Part shown: positions 12,201 to 27,200 of the stretch, piece by piece
How the letters are laid out: each line of letters begins with the position of its first letter
Numbering within the stretch: position 1 is the stretch's first letter
Assembly: GCF_000003605.2 (NCBI RefSeq)
Contig: NW_003151755.1
Span: forward strand, 81,587 to 145,586
DNA: 64,000 bases
Source of the DNA: Saccoglossus kowalevskii
Taxonomy: Eukaryota > Hemichordata > Enteropneusta > Harrimaniidae
Reading direction: 5' to 3'
Program-made: the position numbers and the translations under genes
Notes under the pieces: model-generated
The model's input: the letters and a program-made list of their open reading frames with translations, nothing else
Told to the model about the DNA's origin: nothing
Databases searched by the model: none

Positions 12201-15200
12201 ATCTAGTGAAAACCAGTATACCCATAAGTCTATCTAGTGAAAACCAGTATACCCATAAGTCTATCTAGTGAAAACCAATATACCCATAAGTCTATCTAGT
12301 GAAAACCAATATACCCATAAGTCTATCCAGTGAAAACAAATGTACCCATAAGTCTATCTAGTGAAAGCCAATATACCCATAAGTCTATCTAGTGAAAACC
12401 AATATACCCATAAGTCTATCCAGTGAAAACAAATGTACCCATAAGTCTATCCAGTGAAAACCAATATACCCATAAGTCTATCTAGTGAAAGCCAATATAC
12501 CCATAAGTCTATCTAGTGAAAACCAATATACCCATAAGTCTATCTAGTGAAAACCAATATACCCATAAGTCTATCTCGTGAAAACTAATATAGCCATAAG
12601 TCTATCTAGTAAAAGCCAATATACCCATAAGTCTATCCAGTGAAAACAAATATACCCATAAGCCTATCTAGTGAAAGTCAATATACCCATAAGTATATCT
12701 ATTGAAAACCAATATACCCATAATTCCTTATCTAAGGTCTGTCGCGTTAAAAATTGTTGTGAATAGAATATATTTTCCTTTTTTTTTTTGATTGCCATGG
12801 TAACATCAGTTTCTGTTTGATATTTCAGGGTATGTTGAAACAGCCAAGTCCAGATCCAGTGAGGAAGCATGCCGGAGTCATAAAACATTCCCCACCAAAG
12901 ACAACACCAGAAAGGTAGGATACATTTCCATATAGAGGGCACTATGTTTCTATATCCAAAGAGAGGCTCTGGGACATCTCGGAATTTCATCCTTCCAGTG
13001 TATGTGTATTAACATCATTCAATGTCATCCATGTAAAGTTTGTATCACAAAATACTACATTTGTTTGCTGCATTATCATTGATGTTCTTCTAGTGGAGAT
13101 GCACTTCTAATGGAGATGCGTTTCTATTAGAGAAATTCTTCTAATGGAGATGCGCTTCTATTTGAGATGCGCTTCCATTTGAGATGCGCTTCCATTTGAG
13201 ATGCGCTTCCATTTGAGATGTGCTTCTATTTGAGATGCGCTTCTACTTGAGATGCGCTTCTATTTGAGATGCGCTTCTACTTGAGATGCACTTCTACTTG
13301 AGATGCGCTTCTACTTGAGATGCGCTTCTACTTGAGATGCGCTTCTACTTGAGATGCGCTTCTACTTGAGATGCGCTTCTACTTGAGATGCGCTTCTACT
13401 TGAGATGCGCTTCTATTCGTGGTAATGACAGTTTGCTTCTATGGATAAAGATGTGTTTCTAATGCAATTGTGCTTATATTTGAGTGTGTGTGAATTTCTC
13501 TAAATTGGAAAATAGTTTAATGCCAATATCCAAGTTACCTTTCTCTTTGTATTCAATGTGTTCAGCTAGCTGTTCTTTTATGAAAGTTTTTTATAATTCA
13601 ATATTTTGAATTTGACAGGATTTGTTTGATTAATCTGGTTTGTTTTGTCTGTGTGATGTCATGTCCACATCAGTTATTTATTCTATAATTTCAACAATGT
13701 TATATTACATAATATATATTCTGTGATGAAAACACCCTAATATAAACAACCCAATTATTTTATCACTGTCACCATGGAAATGGTATAATTTTGAAAATTA
13801 AGTGCAAATGCATTGAACAATGTAAATAAATTAACTGTTTATGTATTATTCATTTTAATAAAGAATTGTGTATTAATATTTAATAAAATTACAAGCATTA
13901 ATATAATAATTAAGGTGCTTTGAGAATTAAGATATATAGAAAAAGGAAAATTAATTTTAGCATTAATTATTAATCAAAATAAAGTTTGAAAAAATTATGT
14001 TAATATGCATTGGGGACATTAGTCGACATTATGAAATTAAACAAGAAAAAAAAGTTAAGACTCAGATTTTATGAAAATATTTTCATTATTATATTTATAG
14101 TTGATAGTAATCAATAGTTTCAATATTTTTAAAGTTCATTTGCAATTTACGATAAAAGTAGCAAATTCTAGAAAACCATCATTAGTTTCGCCAAACTTTG
14201 CATCAACATTTAGTTAATTTGTATTATTTTTCTAAATTCCTGAGTTAACTGAACTAAACACGTACAAAAATTCTGTATCTATATTTTGTAAAAGGTAACA
14301 AAATTAGAACTTGATCTTCAAACTGAATATAATGAAGGCTATCAAAAATTTATTGAAAACAAATTCTCATTTGTAGTTAGCATTTTCTCAGGGTGAGGTG
14401 GAATGGTTTAAGAAAAGGCAAAATAAATTCGGCAATATTGTTTTGATGATTCATTCACTTTAGAGTAGATCACATTATGGTGTGCTTTTATTTATTTCCA
14501 TGATACCATCCGTCACTAGATTCAATCAATAATTAATATTTAATATTCTTGTAGATGGCTGGATGAAATAAATATAGTTAAATATGCATTTGCAGAATTT
14601 ATTGAAAAAAAGTTAATTCTGTCATAATTATGTATCCGTAAGTGTTAATTGGTTTTCATTAAAACATGTTATATATGGATACTCAGATACACAGTACACT
14701 TTTTTATTACTCTTAATCTTTTTTGTTAAAGTTCTGGGGTTTATCAATATTTTTTCTTATATAAATTTGGTTTCACAATTGATCAGGCTTAAGTGGATTA
14801 TATTTTGATATATCTTAGTTTTAACATTTGTAAATACACAATGTAGTGAAATTTTACAAAAAATTAGTTATCTTCTCTCTCAGCTATTGTGCGAGTATAG
14901 AATCATTGGGTGGTAACATTTATAATTCTGAGTCTTATCATGGAAAATTTGACGTAAAAAGAGATAATGTTTGTGTGAACAGGTGTGTGAATTCTTATTT
15001 TATTCTCAGTTGGTCAAATTGTCAGACTTAAATTGGGTGAGTGTTGACTGTCTTGTTATTCATTCAATTCTGTCATGAGAGGTCAAATGTCAATGACCTG
15101 TGTGACCTTACCTTTCTTTTCATACCCAACAGCACCATAACAACTTCCTCATGAATAATATATTTTGTTCATGAATAATTCATGATATGCTAATTAAATT

Positions 15201-18200
15201 ATACTGTGCAGTGTGTGCCCTGTGAATAAAGCCCTAATAGAAATGCCCTTTTTTGAGATTAATTTGCATGTAAATAAAATGGCTAACATAAAGAACTACA
15301 CTCAAAACATGTCTGTGATCTGTGGACACTGTATCCAAATACTGTTACTAGTGGTTCCTAACCTGGCTACAATGTAATCAATAATTATCAGCATTAGTCA
15401 CACTGTAACGACTGCTGCCAAGATGATGACTGCTTTGAAATATGCTGAATGGGAAATTGGTGGATTGTCCAGGGTTTGTGTGGAATACGAGTATGTATAT
15501 AAACAGCTATCTTCTCACATTGTCATATTTAATGAAATTATCAAATTGTAATGTGATAAAATTTTAGTAATTATGAACCATTTCCAGAGATTTCACGTAA
15601 CAATACTGTTATCGCTGTCAGCTGACACAGCTCTCATAGCACAGCTGCCGCTGAAGGTACATGCTGTCATTGAAGCCTTCAGTAGTGTGATAAATACTTC
15701 CTATACATAGTGTATGAAAGGCTTGTTGTGTCATTGTTGTTTTTATCCATTTAAATGTATAATAGTTCTTGGGGCATATATGAAGAAAGTATTTAAATGA
15801 ACCCAGGTTTGGATGCCTAAATACATTGTGCATTTTATGTGCTACACATGGATACAATGTCTATTTCATATGCTACACATGGATACAATGTATATTTCAT
15901 ATGCTATACTAGTACATGGATACAATGTATATTTCACATGCTACACATGGATACAATGTATATTTCATATGCTACACATGGATACAATGTATATTTCATA
16001 TGCTACACATGGATACAATGTATATTTCACATGCTACACATAGATACAATGTATATTTCACATGCTACACATAGATACAATGTGCATTTCACATACTACA
16101 CATAGATACAATGTATATTTCACAGGTTACACATAGATACAATGTTCATTCTAATATTGCAAAATTTAGAATATAATAAAAGTGCATTGGCATGAAATAA
16201 TTTATTTATACATACATTGTAAATTACTAAGTTGCCAATTGGCGTTAGTACATGCTGTGTGTAATAAATTATCTCTAAACTGTTCAACTAAACTCTGTTT
16301 AAAATGGTGTTTGATAATTTATTTTATTATTTTTAGTTTTCATCCATTATTGCATTTTGGGGAACAATTTATTAAATATAGTGTACAGGTAGTTCAGTTT
16401 ATCTGTGGGTAGCATCTAAATATATCAGTAAACAACTGCTATGAAGCTAGCCATGGATATTTGTATCTTTACTCAAATAACAGCTGATATGATATTTACT
16501 GTTTGTAACACTGGATTCATGTAATCAGGGGACTAAATAATACCCTATTGTGTGGGTGGTGCATAAAAACAATGTAGCATACAATGTGCACGTAATAATA
16601 CGGTGTCAGATGTCAAATGACATCTTGCCACAATAAAATGTGTCCACAAAACTAACAGTAATATGGTTGATTTATTTGTTTGTTGGTTATTGGTATTAAA
16701 CAATGTGTGATTGCAAAATTTTCAAATAATATTAATGAATTTTGACTCCTTTTACTTGTACACACTGTGCCGCCATCTTTGTTTTCTTGCCACTTCTTCA
16801 TTTGCACACAGTCTGAGTACATGAAGCAAGAGATTTCTCCATAAGTACAATCCAAACCTGAATAGAATACCAATTATTTTCATGATATTTCAGTTTATCT
16901 AAACTATAAAGTGTCATTAATGGGTTTCTCTGACAGACTTAATTTTATCTAGTCAACATTAATTGTGTTTGCCTTTCAAATCAAACCTGGGGTTGATGAT
17001 CACTGAGAAACAAATCTCTGTGACCTAAATCTTGCAGTGAAATTAGCACAATGACAATTTGGATATTTTAACATAGTTTAATGTGGACAATGTATTGAGA
17101 TGTTGTTACTTTGAAAACAATTACAACAAAAGAAATTTCATGACACAAATTAAATTACTCACTTTACAAGGTATTTCAATGATTATTTGTACTTTATTCA
17201 GTTAAAAAAAAATACTTTGAAAAGATTTTTTCAACAATTTAAACCACAAAAAATTATCAGTATTGCCTATTCTATTCTATTCTATTCTAATCTATTCTAT
17301 TCTATTCTATTCTATTCTATTCTATTCTATTCTATTCTATTCTATTCTAAAATGCCTAGTAATTATGCAATTTAATTTAATGTTCAAATGCATTTTATCG
17401 CATTGAAAAATAATGTATGCATTTCGGAGGTCATAGTTTTAAGACTTTTATTGATTTTTGTATAACACCTTGACAACCAAATGCTAGTGTTGCCAATGAT
17501 AAGCAATATTTTAAAGAAACACTTATCAATAATAAGGTGAATGTTAGAATGTTGTGTTGCAACATATTGTATGTATTGTTCTATGAATCTATATTATTGG
17601 TGTATTTGGTGAAAAGTCAACGGTTTACTGTACATTCTTAATGTCAGTTGAAAACTTCAATTGAATCTTAGTAACAAGGNNNNNNNNNNNNNNNNNNNNN
17701 NNNNNNNNNNNNNNNNNNNNNNNNNNNNNNNNNNNNNNNNNNNNNNNNNNNNNNNNNNNNNNNNNNNNNNNNNNNNNNNNNNNNNNNNNNNNNNNNNNNN
17801 NNNNNNNNNNNNNNNNNNNNNNNNNNNNNNNNNNNNNNNNNNNNNNNNNNNNNNNNNNNNNNNNNNNNNNNNNNNNNNNNNNNNNNNNNNNNNNNNNNNN
17901 NNNNNNNNNNNNNNNNNNNNNNNNNNNNNNNNNNNNNNNNNNNNNNNNNNNNNNNNNNNNNNNNNNACTTTTTTCCCTATATTTCACATTCAACTCATCA
18001 AAAATCAGTGAAAATAAATTCCATACAAAATGCCTTTTCAGCGAAAATTAATTCCAGCTAAAATAAAGTATTTCACAGTACACTGAATTCTGAGTTGTCT
18101 GAGGGCCGGGAAACAGATGAAATCTGACATCGGAAATTTGAAAACACTGACTTTTATTAAGTCTTTTCTATGTTGCATATAAGCAATAAGATAACATTAA

Positions 18201-21200
18201 TTTTATTGAGTAAACACAGACAATTCTGGGCAGCATGGCTCTCATAAGTGCTATAAAATCTTAGGATATTTGTAAATAATTAACTGAGCTAGCTATGTAA
18301 GATTGCCTATTGTTGCATGGGGTACAATAGGCGTTAGTCGAATAGTTGTGAATAATTGTTTAAACAAGCGACCATTTTTTAAGGTAGTTGCCATAGTAAC
18401 TACACATAATAGCTGAACAACCAACTGATATAGTCAAACAGACTTCAAAACAAAAATTAAACGCCCAAATAATATTGCATCGTTAATCTTACATGACCTG
18501 TTCAATCGTTTTGTGAAGCGTCTCCTTATTCTAATAGTATTCCTTAACTATATAATGTAAAGTACTATTTCTCGCTATGAAGTGTCATTAAGGTATTCTG
18601 TTGATACATCATTCAACCACACATCATTACCTTCGTATTGTTGTCTTATTTCTCCCATGCCAGCTTTACTTAAAGCTCAGATTTATTATATAATGTTCTT
18701 CATCCATGGGTATTGCTCGTCACAACGCCTTGTTGTCTACAATCTTGCTAGATTGTCACATGGCATGTACGACTTTAATTCTAATTTACAGCAACAATTA
18801 CATTCAAAATTAAGTCAACTTTTCTCACAGTCACAAAATAAACCTGTATTTTTTTTTCCCAAAAAAGCAGGCGAAGGTTGTCCATTGGGTTCAAAATAAT
18901 AATGAAATAAATACATAAAATTTGTTGAACATTGCATTTACATTTTGTTGAAAAAAAATTGATGGCAACTGAAGCATTTGTGCTTAATAAAATAAACTTG
19001 GTCGAACACAAGCACCTGCGGACCTTAACCAAGGTTCACCCAAAGTCACATTCATTAGTGAATGAATCTCGGCCAGTGGAATTGGTCTGCCCATTGAGTC
19101 TGTGGCACACTCACCCAGGGTAGGGTCAACCATTTTTGATGTTCAGCGTAAGGTAGGATTTGAGCTTGGGTCTACTGATCATGAGTCTTATGTGTTGACC
19201 CCTATTCCAGTGACTGGTCTACTAAAATAACTTAAACATTAGCTGATCATTATGAGTTCAGATCACATGTACCAATATTGGAAATGTACTTTATATAGAG
19301 AAAATACAGAATTTGAAAAGAAATGCAAATCTCGTTAAAATTCTGTAAACACATTGTGTTGTGGCACTAATGATTTAATAATACCAAATTAAGTAGTTTT
19401 TAACAATCGTTAGAACAATTAAGACTGCTGTTTTGAGTACCCTATGAATTCAACTAATTATCTATTATATTAAACTTTGTGACGCTCCTAATAAATCATG
19501 CATATTCTGGGTTGTAGCTTTAAGTTTTTCACTTCTCATGTTTACCAGTATATTTATTGTGGAAATTTTCCAGATTTGATAATTTTTGGTGTATTTGTGG
19601 CAACATATTATAAAAACTGTTGTGACTTCCTGTAGCAAGATTTTGTTATTTCCCTGACTCGTAATTATTGGTCTCATTTGAACTTGAAATTTTTGAATCA
19701 TTGAAATACTTACAAGAGAAGAAAGTTTGAAACTTTTTGAGTACATCACCAGTATTGTCAATAGATACAATGTTATACAAATTAATAATACTAGTATGTC
19801 ATAGATATTAAACACTCACTCACTCATTCCTGGCATGCAGGGCAACAAAAAGGGTTCGCCACTCCTGCCTGTCCCAGGGCTAGCTTTGATCTGGATTTAT
19901 ATCTAATACACTGTGTTGAATTATGTTCTGACAAGTAGACAGGTAATTGGCTACTTCCTGTCTTCGAATTGATTCCTTGTATATCATTAAACTAGATAGG
20001 TCACCATTTCATAACCCATCTACCAGTGAACTGTATGGTACAATTAGTCACTAATTTGAACTGTAAGTTAATTTATCTCAAATCAGTAAAAATAATTGCA
20101 CAAAATGTTATTCAGGAAATTTTATTCCTGTAAAACTCATTTGCTATACCGTACCATTTGTCGAAGTGCAAATAGAATCAAATATGTGTTTGTTTTGATT
20201 GTAGTGTCGAGGTGCTCATGTCATAGCTGTATAAGATTTGAATAGCAATAAATAATACCTTGCATGTAGGACTGGTACAACATTACATCATTGTATGCTT
20301 TGTATGGAATTACTACGGTACTTGAATCTTCTATAATTAGCCAACTTTCCACAGTAGAAATTAGATTACATTTATCCCAGACTTCCTATTGAGGTATTAT
20401 CTTTGGTATAATGTCATCGTATCAGGTGAGAATGATAAAATCTGTCAGTTCTGTTTACTTTATCACTGTCCTCAGTTCACACTGCAGTGCTGTGTCTTCG
20501 CAAACATCCACAGAGTTAATACTGCTATTCGTCTACGACCTTGGGCTCCCAGCTCTGCATACATATTCTGTCACCTGATAAGACTAATTAATTAGATCAT
20601 TAATTATTGAATAAATAAAAAATGATTTGGTCTGAAAATAATAATCTTGTCTTCCTATGAAAGCATTGATAATACTGATATAATTTATATTTTTTATCAG
20701 GTGTAGATTCCTAACCCTGCTTTATCATCTGTGTATTCAGAGAAGCTAATTATACTTCTTTTCCTGCCTTTATCTCATTTCAATTAACATCATCTACATA
20801 TCTATTTGCCTGCTATGATGATAAGTGTTCTCAATATCCTGATTAATTTCCGTACTGAAATTAAAAATAATAATAATAAATAAAATTCAAACAGCAGGTG
20901 TCTGTATAAACTCAATGCATTCACTGCAAATGAATATTTTGTGATACACCAGGGATTTATTTATTAAAATTATAATATTTCATCAAGATAATTAGACTAC
21001 ACTCCTTGTGGTGTTAAATCATGTGTCATGAGTTACACATCCTGAAGGAACACGTACACTCGTAGAATCCCAGGAAATCAGGAAGGCTGTTCTATGATGC
21101 AAACATCCTCCACCACTTCATGGTAATTTATCATTTGCTTATTACTGGAGGGTTTTCCTGGCAAACCCCGGCATTTCATAATAGTTGTTCAGACCAAAAA

Positions 21201-24200
21201 TGGAGTGTGTTGTTTGATTAATGAATCAGTTCGTCTAAGTAGATTCTCTGCCAGAAATATCGTCAGATGTTTTTTGATTTAAATCTTTAATTCAAAATTA
21301 GGTTAATCATATAATGTTTTAATCTCCTTTCTGTTATTGTTTTCCACATGTTTTATTCCTCATTATTTTCTGCTCTTTGATTGAAAAGCTTGTTTTATCA
21401 ACCAACCATTGTTAACAAGGTGCCTGTTTCATTTAATTTGATATCTTTTGCTGATAAAAAAAAGTTTAAAATTGATAATTATTTTAAAATAAAATTTAAA
21501 AACTCGGTATTCATTTTAAAAATGCAAATATATCATAACGTATCCTCCGGCTTAATTGTGGTGATGACCAGCATCCTGTGGAACTTGGAATAAGGTTTAC
21601 ATTTAATAAAACTCATTTTGATTGGTGTAGCATTGCCATAGCTATACTGTCTTGTACTTTTACACCAATCACTGAATGTGTTACATACCACAAAGCATTA
21701 TTGATTTTCCCAGGCTGTCTGTGGACATGTGTGGTTTTCTAATGATTTAAAGATTGAGCAACATAATAGCAATCCCAGCAAAGCTTCCTTCCTTCCTTCA
21801 TTATAAACCATTCCCACAATACATGTGTAACACTATTTTTGAGACTTCCGGTAACAAGAACATTTGATTCTCTCGTAAGTACTGAATGTGGATTCTTTTA
21901 CTGTAATACTGGTGACAATAATATCCTACATGATCCTTTTAATTTCAATATTTAATTATTAATTTTTTGACTTTTATGAATCCTGAAATGAAATTCTATG
22001 ATTGATAATATTTTAATAATCTTGAAATTATTGTGAACAGAATTTTCTGAGTTAGGCTTTAACCTTTGACCCTAATTGGAACCATTTAAAATCACTGTTG
22101 ACACACAAATATGAAATCATGTGACTCTTAAAGTCAACATAAAGCCAGGTCGTTATAAATAGCCTACGTAAATACAATGCGATCAGGAAATAGACACATA
22201 GTCATTGTCAAATGACGTATAATTGGGTGTTTAATATTCTGAGTAATAATGTTTTTAACCGCAATAAGTCATGTAGCATGGATTAATTAATGTAGACTGA
22301 GATCCTTATGTCAGTGCTACACTTGATCAGGAGCATACAACAGGTAACTTTGAGTTCATTGAAATTTCTGATCGGTTGTTTATACTGGTACTGATATTTT
22401 AGGGGGGTGTTGTTCATATGAATGCCTGCAAGGTTGTCAGCATAGTGCCTAGGGTTGTATGATATTTACCATGAAGCTTTATTAGGTGTTACTAATCTAA
22501 TATGTTATAAATTTTTTTACTAACATCTTAATCTTAAAATAGTCCATAATCTTAACTTTTTTTATTTTTAATTTTGTCACAATGCAATGTCCAATGAAAG
22601 GGATGTCATTATTTTCTTGTTGTACATTACAAAGATGTTTTTTTTTTTTTTTATAATCAAACCTTCAGACTGTCCCAAGGTATGATGTATGAGCAAGCTG
22701 TGTATAAACGTGCTTGACATATGTGACCACCCTTTCAGCAATGTTTTTGCCGATTTGTCTTTGTTTAGAGACAAAAACAATAATTAGCATTCTGTCTATT
22801 TTCTTTCAATTCACTAAAGTCAAAATATGTGTTTTTGTTTCAACAGTACCATCTCAATATTTTCCAAACAAATATCAAGTCAAATGTTATGATTTAATAA
22901 TCTCTTAAAAGATAATTCAACCTCCTTATAAAACCCACTCGTCTATAAAAACCATTTAAATGAAGTCCCTTGGCTGGTCGCGATACACAGGTGATCACTA
23001 TACACAGAAATTTTTTTAAAAAATCAATGGTATTTGTACAAACTATTTTTCATAAACCATAGGGTGGGATTGTTTTTGTTATGTAAATCAGTCTGCCTCT
23101 ATGATATATCAGGCAGTGCCTTGCTTGCTGTCGCTTCCTTCTTACATTCATTTGGTACTTTGTTTATAAGATCCTATCGGTTGTTGATGACTACAAGTCT
23201 AAAGTTCATTTGGGCTTACTTAACTGATCATGTACTGATGAAGTTACCATATTTACACTATTAGAAGCACATCTCCACCTGGGGTATACAAAAAACAAAA
23301 ATTACATTTACTGTGTAGGCGAGAACAAGTATCTGGGTCATAGGGTCACAGGGGACAACAACCACCAACCTCACTTATTTCGTGTCAGACCTCACTTACG
23401 CATCGGGAAACTTATGAACTGCAGCTATGTTAAATTTAAATGTAAATTAGAATAATTATCTTTCGAAATGAGTGCTGATTTGACTTTTTACAAAACAGCG
23501 AATTCTATTGTTTTCGTTACTAGATAATAATAATATGAACATAATTTACAGAAGTACAGTAAATATGGCATGTTAATTTACTGCCCTTGTATGCGTATAA
23601 AGATTTTAAAATGTTGTTAGAATTTTTTAAAATTTATTTTTGGAATATGTTTTATCTTATAATGCTAAATACGTACATAATGGGTTCATTTATTTCTACT
23701 AACACGAGGATGTCACACAAAGGACGAGGATGTAACAGTTGTCAGTTTTAGTTGTTTGTATACTAATTACAAAGTTAAATCACTCTTTAGTTTCCTGCTG
23801 TCATGTTGTTGGTCACCATGGCAACAAATGTATAAACTTCCTGTTGATTATTTGAATTTATTGATTTATTATGTTATGTTGTCGAGTAGTATACCATACT
23901 TGTTTTATTGTTTCTTCCTTTAAGTAGACCACATTTGTTCTATTTAGTAGTGACTGCTCCTTTAGTATAAGTCAGAATGACCCTATTGTCGCATTTAACA
24001 TCAAATACTCAAAATCTGCTAAAATTATGAATTTATTGAAAATTGTAAAAACGTTTTGCACCGTAGTGCTGAGGAAAATCTCAGCTGTTATGTGATGCTG
24101 TCTTGAGAACTATACGTGTATTTTCTACATTCTGTTACTTGTTTTGGGTTTGTTTGTTTGTTTGTTACTTGTTTTGGGTTTGTTTGTTTGTTGCATACAT

Positions 24201-27200
24201 GTATTTTTCATAAAAAACCCACATGACATGCAGTTGTGTTCTGCTATATTGTCTTCTCAGAAACCTTGAACTATGATCGACCCCACTACAATAATAATTT
24301 GATCCTATTCTAGCTTTATTAAAGCTGAATGGCATTGCCTGCTGACGCCATTTTTTCCACTTATTTCAGCTGTCTGTGTGTCTTTCATGTAAACACTGTG
24401 ACACGTGTGTTGTATAGGTTGCGTGGGACCTATACGTACCATTTCATGATAGAATGTTTAATTATCAAGTTCAATCAGATCATTTATCAACTCAATTTAA
24501 AATGAGACCCGAAAATATATACATGTCCCTTGATCATCATTATATTCAATTTAATAATAAGAAAAACCTACCTGAGAATCAGAGCGACTTTGTATAATTG
24601 CTACTCCAGTTTTTTGTTATTTTTTTGTACAACCCTGAAAAGTTTTGCAGTAATATTTTCTTAACTTTTTCACCACCAGGCCTTCTCACCCAAATTTTTC
24701 TGCCCTTTTTACTTGCATTATTCAATATTTCTGGAAATGAACCTTAATTTTGAAGCCAACGGTAACTGTGGTAATCAAAAACACACGGCTTTTATAATTT
24801 GTGTAGTTGTAGCGGTATATGCAAAGAAATTTTCATGTATAATTTATAGTTTTTGATATTTCAATAATATAGGTAGCAAAAATAATTGCAGTATGATGTT
24901 TATTCATCGTATCTATTCTATGAGTACGGTAGTATGATAGATGTGTGTGTACATTCACGTTAATGTCTAATCTTATAGCATGGTAGAAGTGGATTACAAA
25001 TTTAAATGATGTCAAATTGCACAACCATTAATTTCAATAATGGCTCAGTAATAAAACATAACTCTACCTTTTCTTGATTTGACAAGTTGAATTGATGACT
25101 ACTTGAAGAGCCAGGCATTTTTAAAGATTTATGAAAATGAGTGTAAAATTTTATTAAAATAATTAGATCTTGAATTATTATTATTCAAAAAATATTTGAG
25201 CAAGTGACAATTTTTCAAAAATAAAAATAAAGTTTTCATAATATGAGAAATCAAATTAATTTATTGAATTTGATTATTTTAATAGTGATGTAATTTTTAA
25301 AGGAAGTAAGTATTGAAAGTGAATAGTGTAAAGAATGCAGCTGTACTAATAATAAAAATTAACTAAACTGAGGTTAATAATTAGAATTATTAAAAACAGA
25401 ACTTTTTTCTTCAGTCTAAAAAACACCTTTGTGTTCCCCAAGTACAGCCTCATTCCATATATTTAACGCCATGCAGACACGAAGGTAGGACAACAAACAT
25501 GTCTTTTAGCGAGCATGTTATTTAATAGTCTTACTTACTAGTATTTTAAGATGTCGATAATTCAGTATTGTCCGCACTTTAGCTAATGTACTTCTCATTC
25601 AACCAGATTTGATAAAATTTTGCCAAGAAATTTCAAAGTGTGCTTTGATACATAACGCGTTTCATTCGATTTAATTTCATTCAATTGTTTGTTTTATCAG
25701 AAGAAGTAATACTAATACTGTTTCTTAGATTCTTTGTTTGAAGTGTTTGATTTCAATTCTGTTTTTTAATTTACCTTTTTATTTTTAATTGTTTTTAAAA
25801 TTTTTATTAATTTTAGAACAAACATTAAATTTATTTTTAATTAAAAAAATCATTAGGGACTTTTTTAAATAATACCAAAGATAGTGATTTGTAATTATTA
25901 GCATATTCATTATTTGTTTAGATGAGGACGATAATTGTATGAAGAATTGTTATATAGAGTATCGTAAATACTGTCTTGTTTTAAAATTGAAACAAACGGC
26001 AATAACAGCTAAATCACTCTGAGAGAGACATTCTTACACAAAATGACAAATCACAGTTGTTCATCAAACCCTTGACTGATTTATCTCCTGTCCCCATTTT
26101 TGTGCAACATTTTGCTACATGTATGTCTTTGTTAATTTTGAACCAAATGTCATTCATTATTTATGAAATGAAAAAGTTTGGACATTTAGTCAAAATAATT
26201 TATGTATCAATATTTGTGTATCAAGTATAATTTAAAATAATTTAAAATATTGCCAACATACATACTTCTCATAAAAATTTGGAGATTTCTAAAATAAAAT
26301 TTTCGTCAAAGAATTTGATTTTTTGTTTGTAAATAAATATTTACAAACTGTCTGCTGTTGTGACATTGTGTAAATACTGTATCAAAGTCAATGTCTGCAT
26401 ATTTCAGATGTTAAGTATGTCAATATCATCTGATGTCATCGCTTTGATTAGATCAGTGATGTCTGCATGTGACAATGACAATTACAATCAGTCTGCAGAT
26501 ATCAGTCACCAATACAGCACGGAACACTGTGCTCTAAATTTGCGAGACTGATATCTTGATTTTGACAAAAAAACATGACCTGAAAGCCTTTCCAGCTGCG
26601 AACATTTCTTCATGCAATTAATCTAGCAACTGAGCTTTCCTCTTTGTGAATAATTGCTCAGTAAGTTCAGTTCAGACAGATTTCTGTATATTCTCCATAT
26701 CACCTAACAGCTACTGTATCTAAAACACAGAATTCATAAACATTTGTCTTTTGTGAGACGATCAACACCCCCATTTATGCAGGCGTTATGTTTTATTTAA
26801 TTTTTTAATTCTTCATTAATTTCAGGTTCAAAACACAGCCAATTGAAAGTCCGGAAAGTGCAACCAAGAAGAGACATTTACATAAATATTCTCTGGATCC
26901 GGAACGACACAAAACTCAACCAATCACAGTGAAGGAAATAGAGGCTGTGCAGATGCCAACAGAAGGGATGCCGAAGTCATCATCAATAGCAGACAGGTAT
27001 AGAAAACAATTCCATACTTCCCTATCATGTGATGCTATTCAACCAATCGCATTCATGGAAAATTCGGCACAACGAAAGAGATAAAACAAAATGACATACT
27101 TGGCTTATGAAACAAGAGTAAACTTTCGTATTAACCTTTTCACCACCAGTTCATAACAAATTCACAAAATAGTCCTGTTTACAGTCTGCACTTTCCTTCA

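Larger units (their letters stand above)
12915..26825 (+). other. SVIL intron 3 (13.9 kb)
   Basis: The largest intron in the window. It holds a 17-bp minisatellite (13086-13416), a 31-bp minisatellite (15828-16148), a TATTC tract (17268-17349), an assembly gap (17680-17966) and half of an M1 MITE just after the gap. X-box-like words occur near 18383 and 23811, and a duplicated TTTG-rich phrase at 24137-24192. The rest (about 18.1-26.8 kb) is AT-rich sequence in which I see no supported exon. Confidence 0.8.

Noticed and set aside
11889-13416. Possible CRISPR-like arrays
   Set aside because: Units are contiguous without unique spacers and the DNA is eukaryotic; these are minisatellites.
15813-16105. 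Two overlapping ORFs of 76 and 88 aa with His/Tyr/Ile periodicity
   Set aside because: Product of the 31-bp minisatellite reading open in several frames, with no other support.
17625-18011. ORFs spanning the N run
   Set aside because: Open only because N codons contain no stops.
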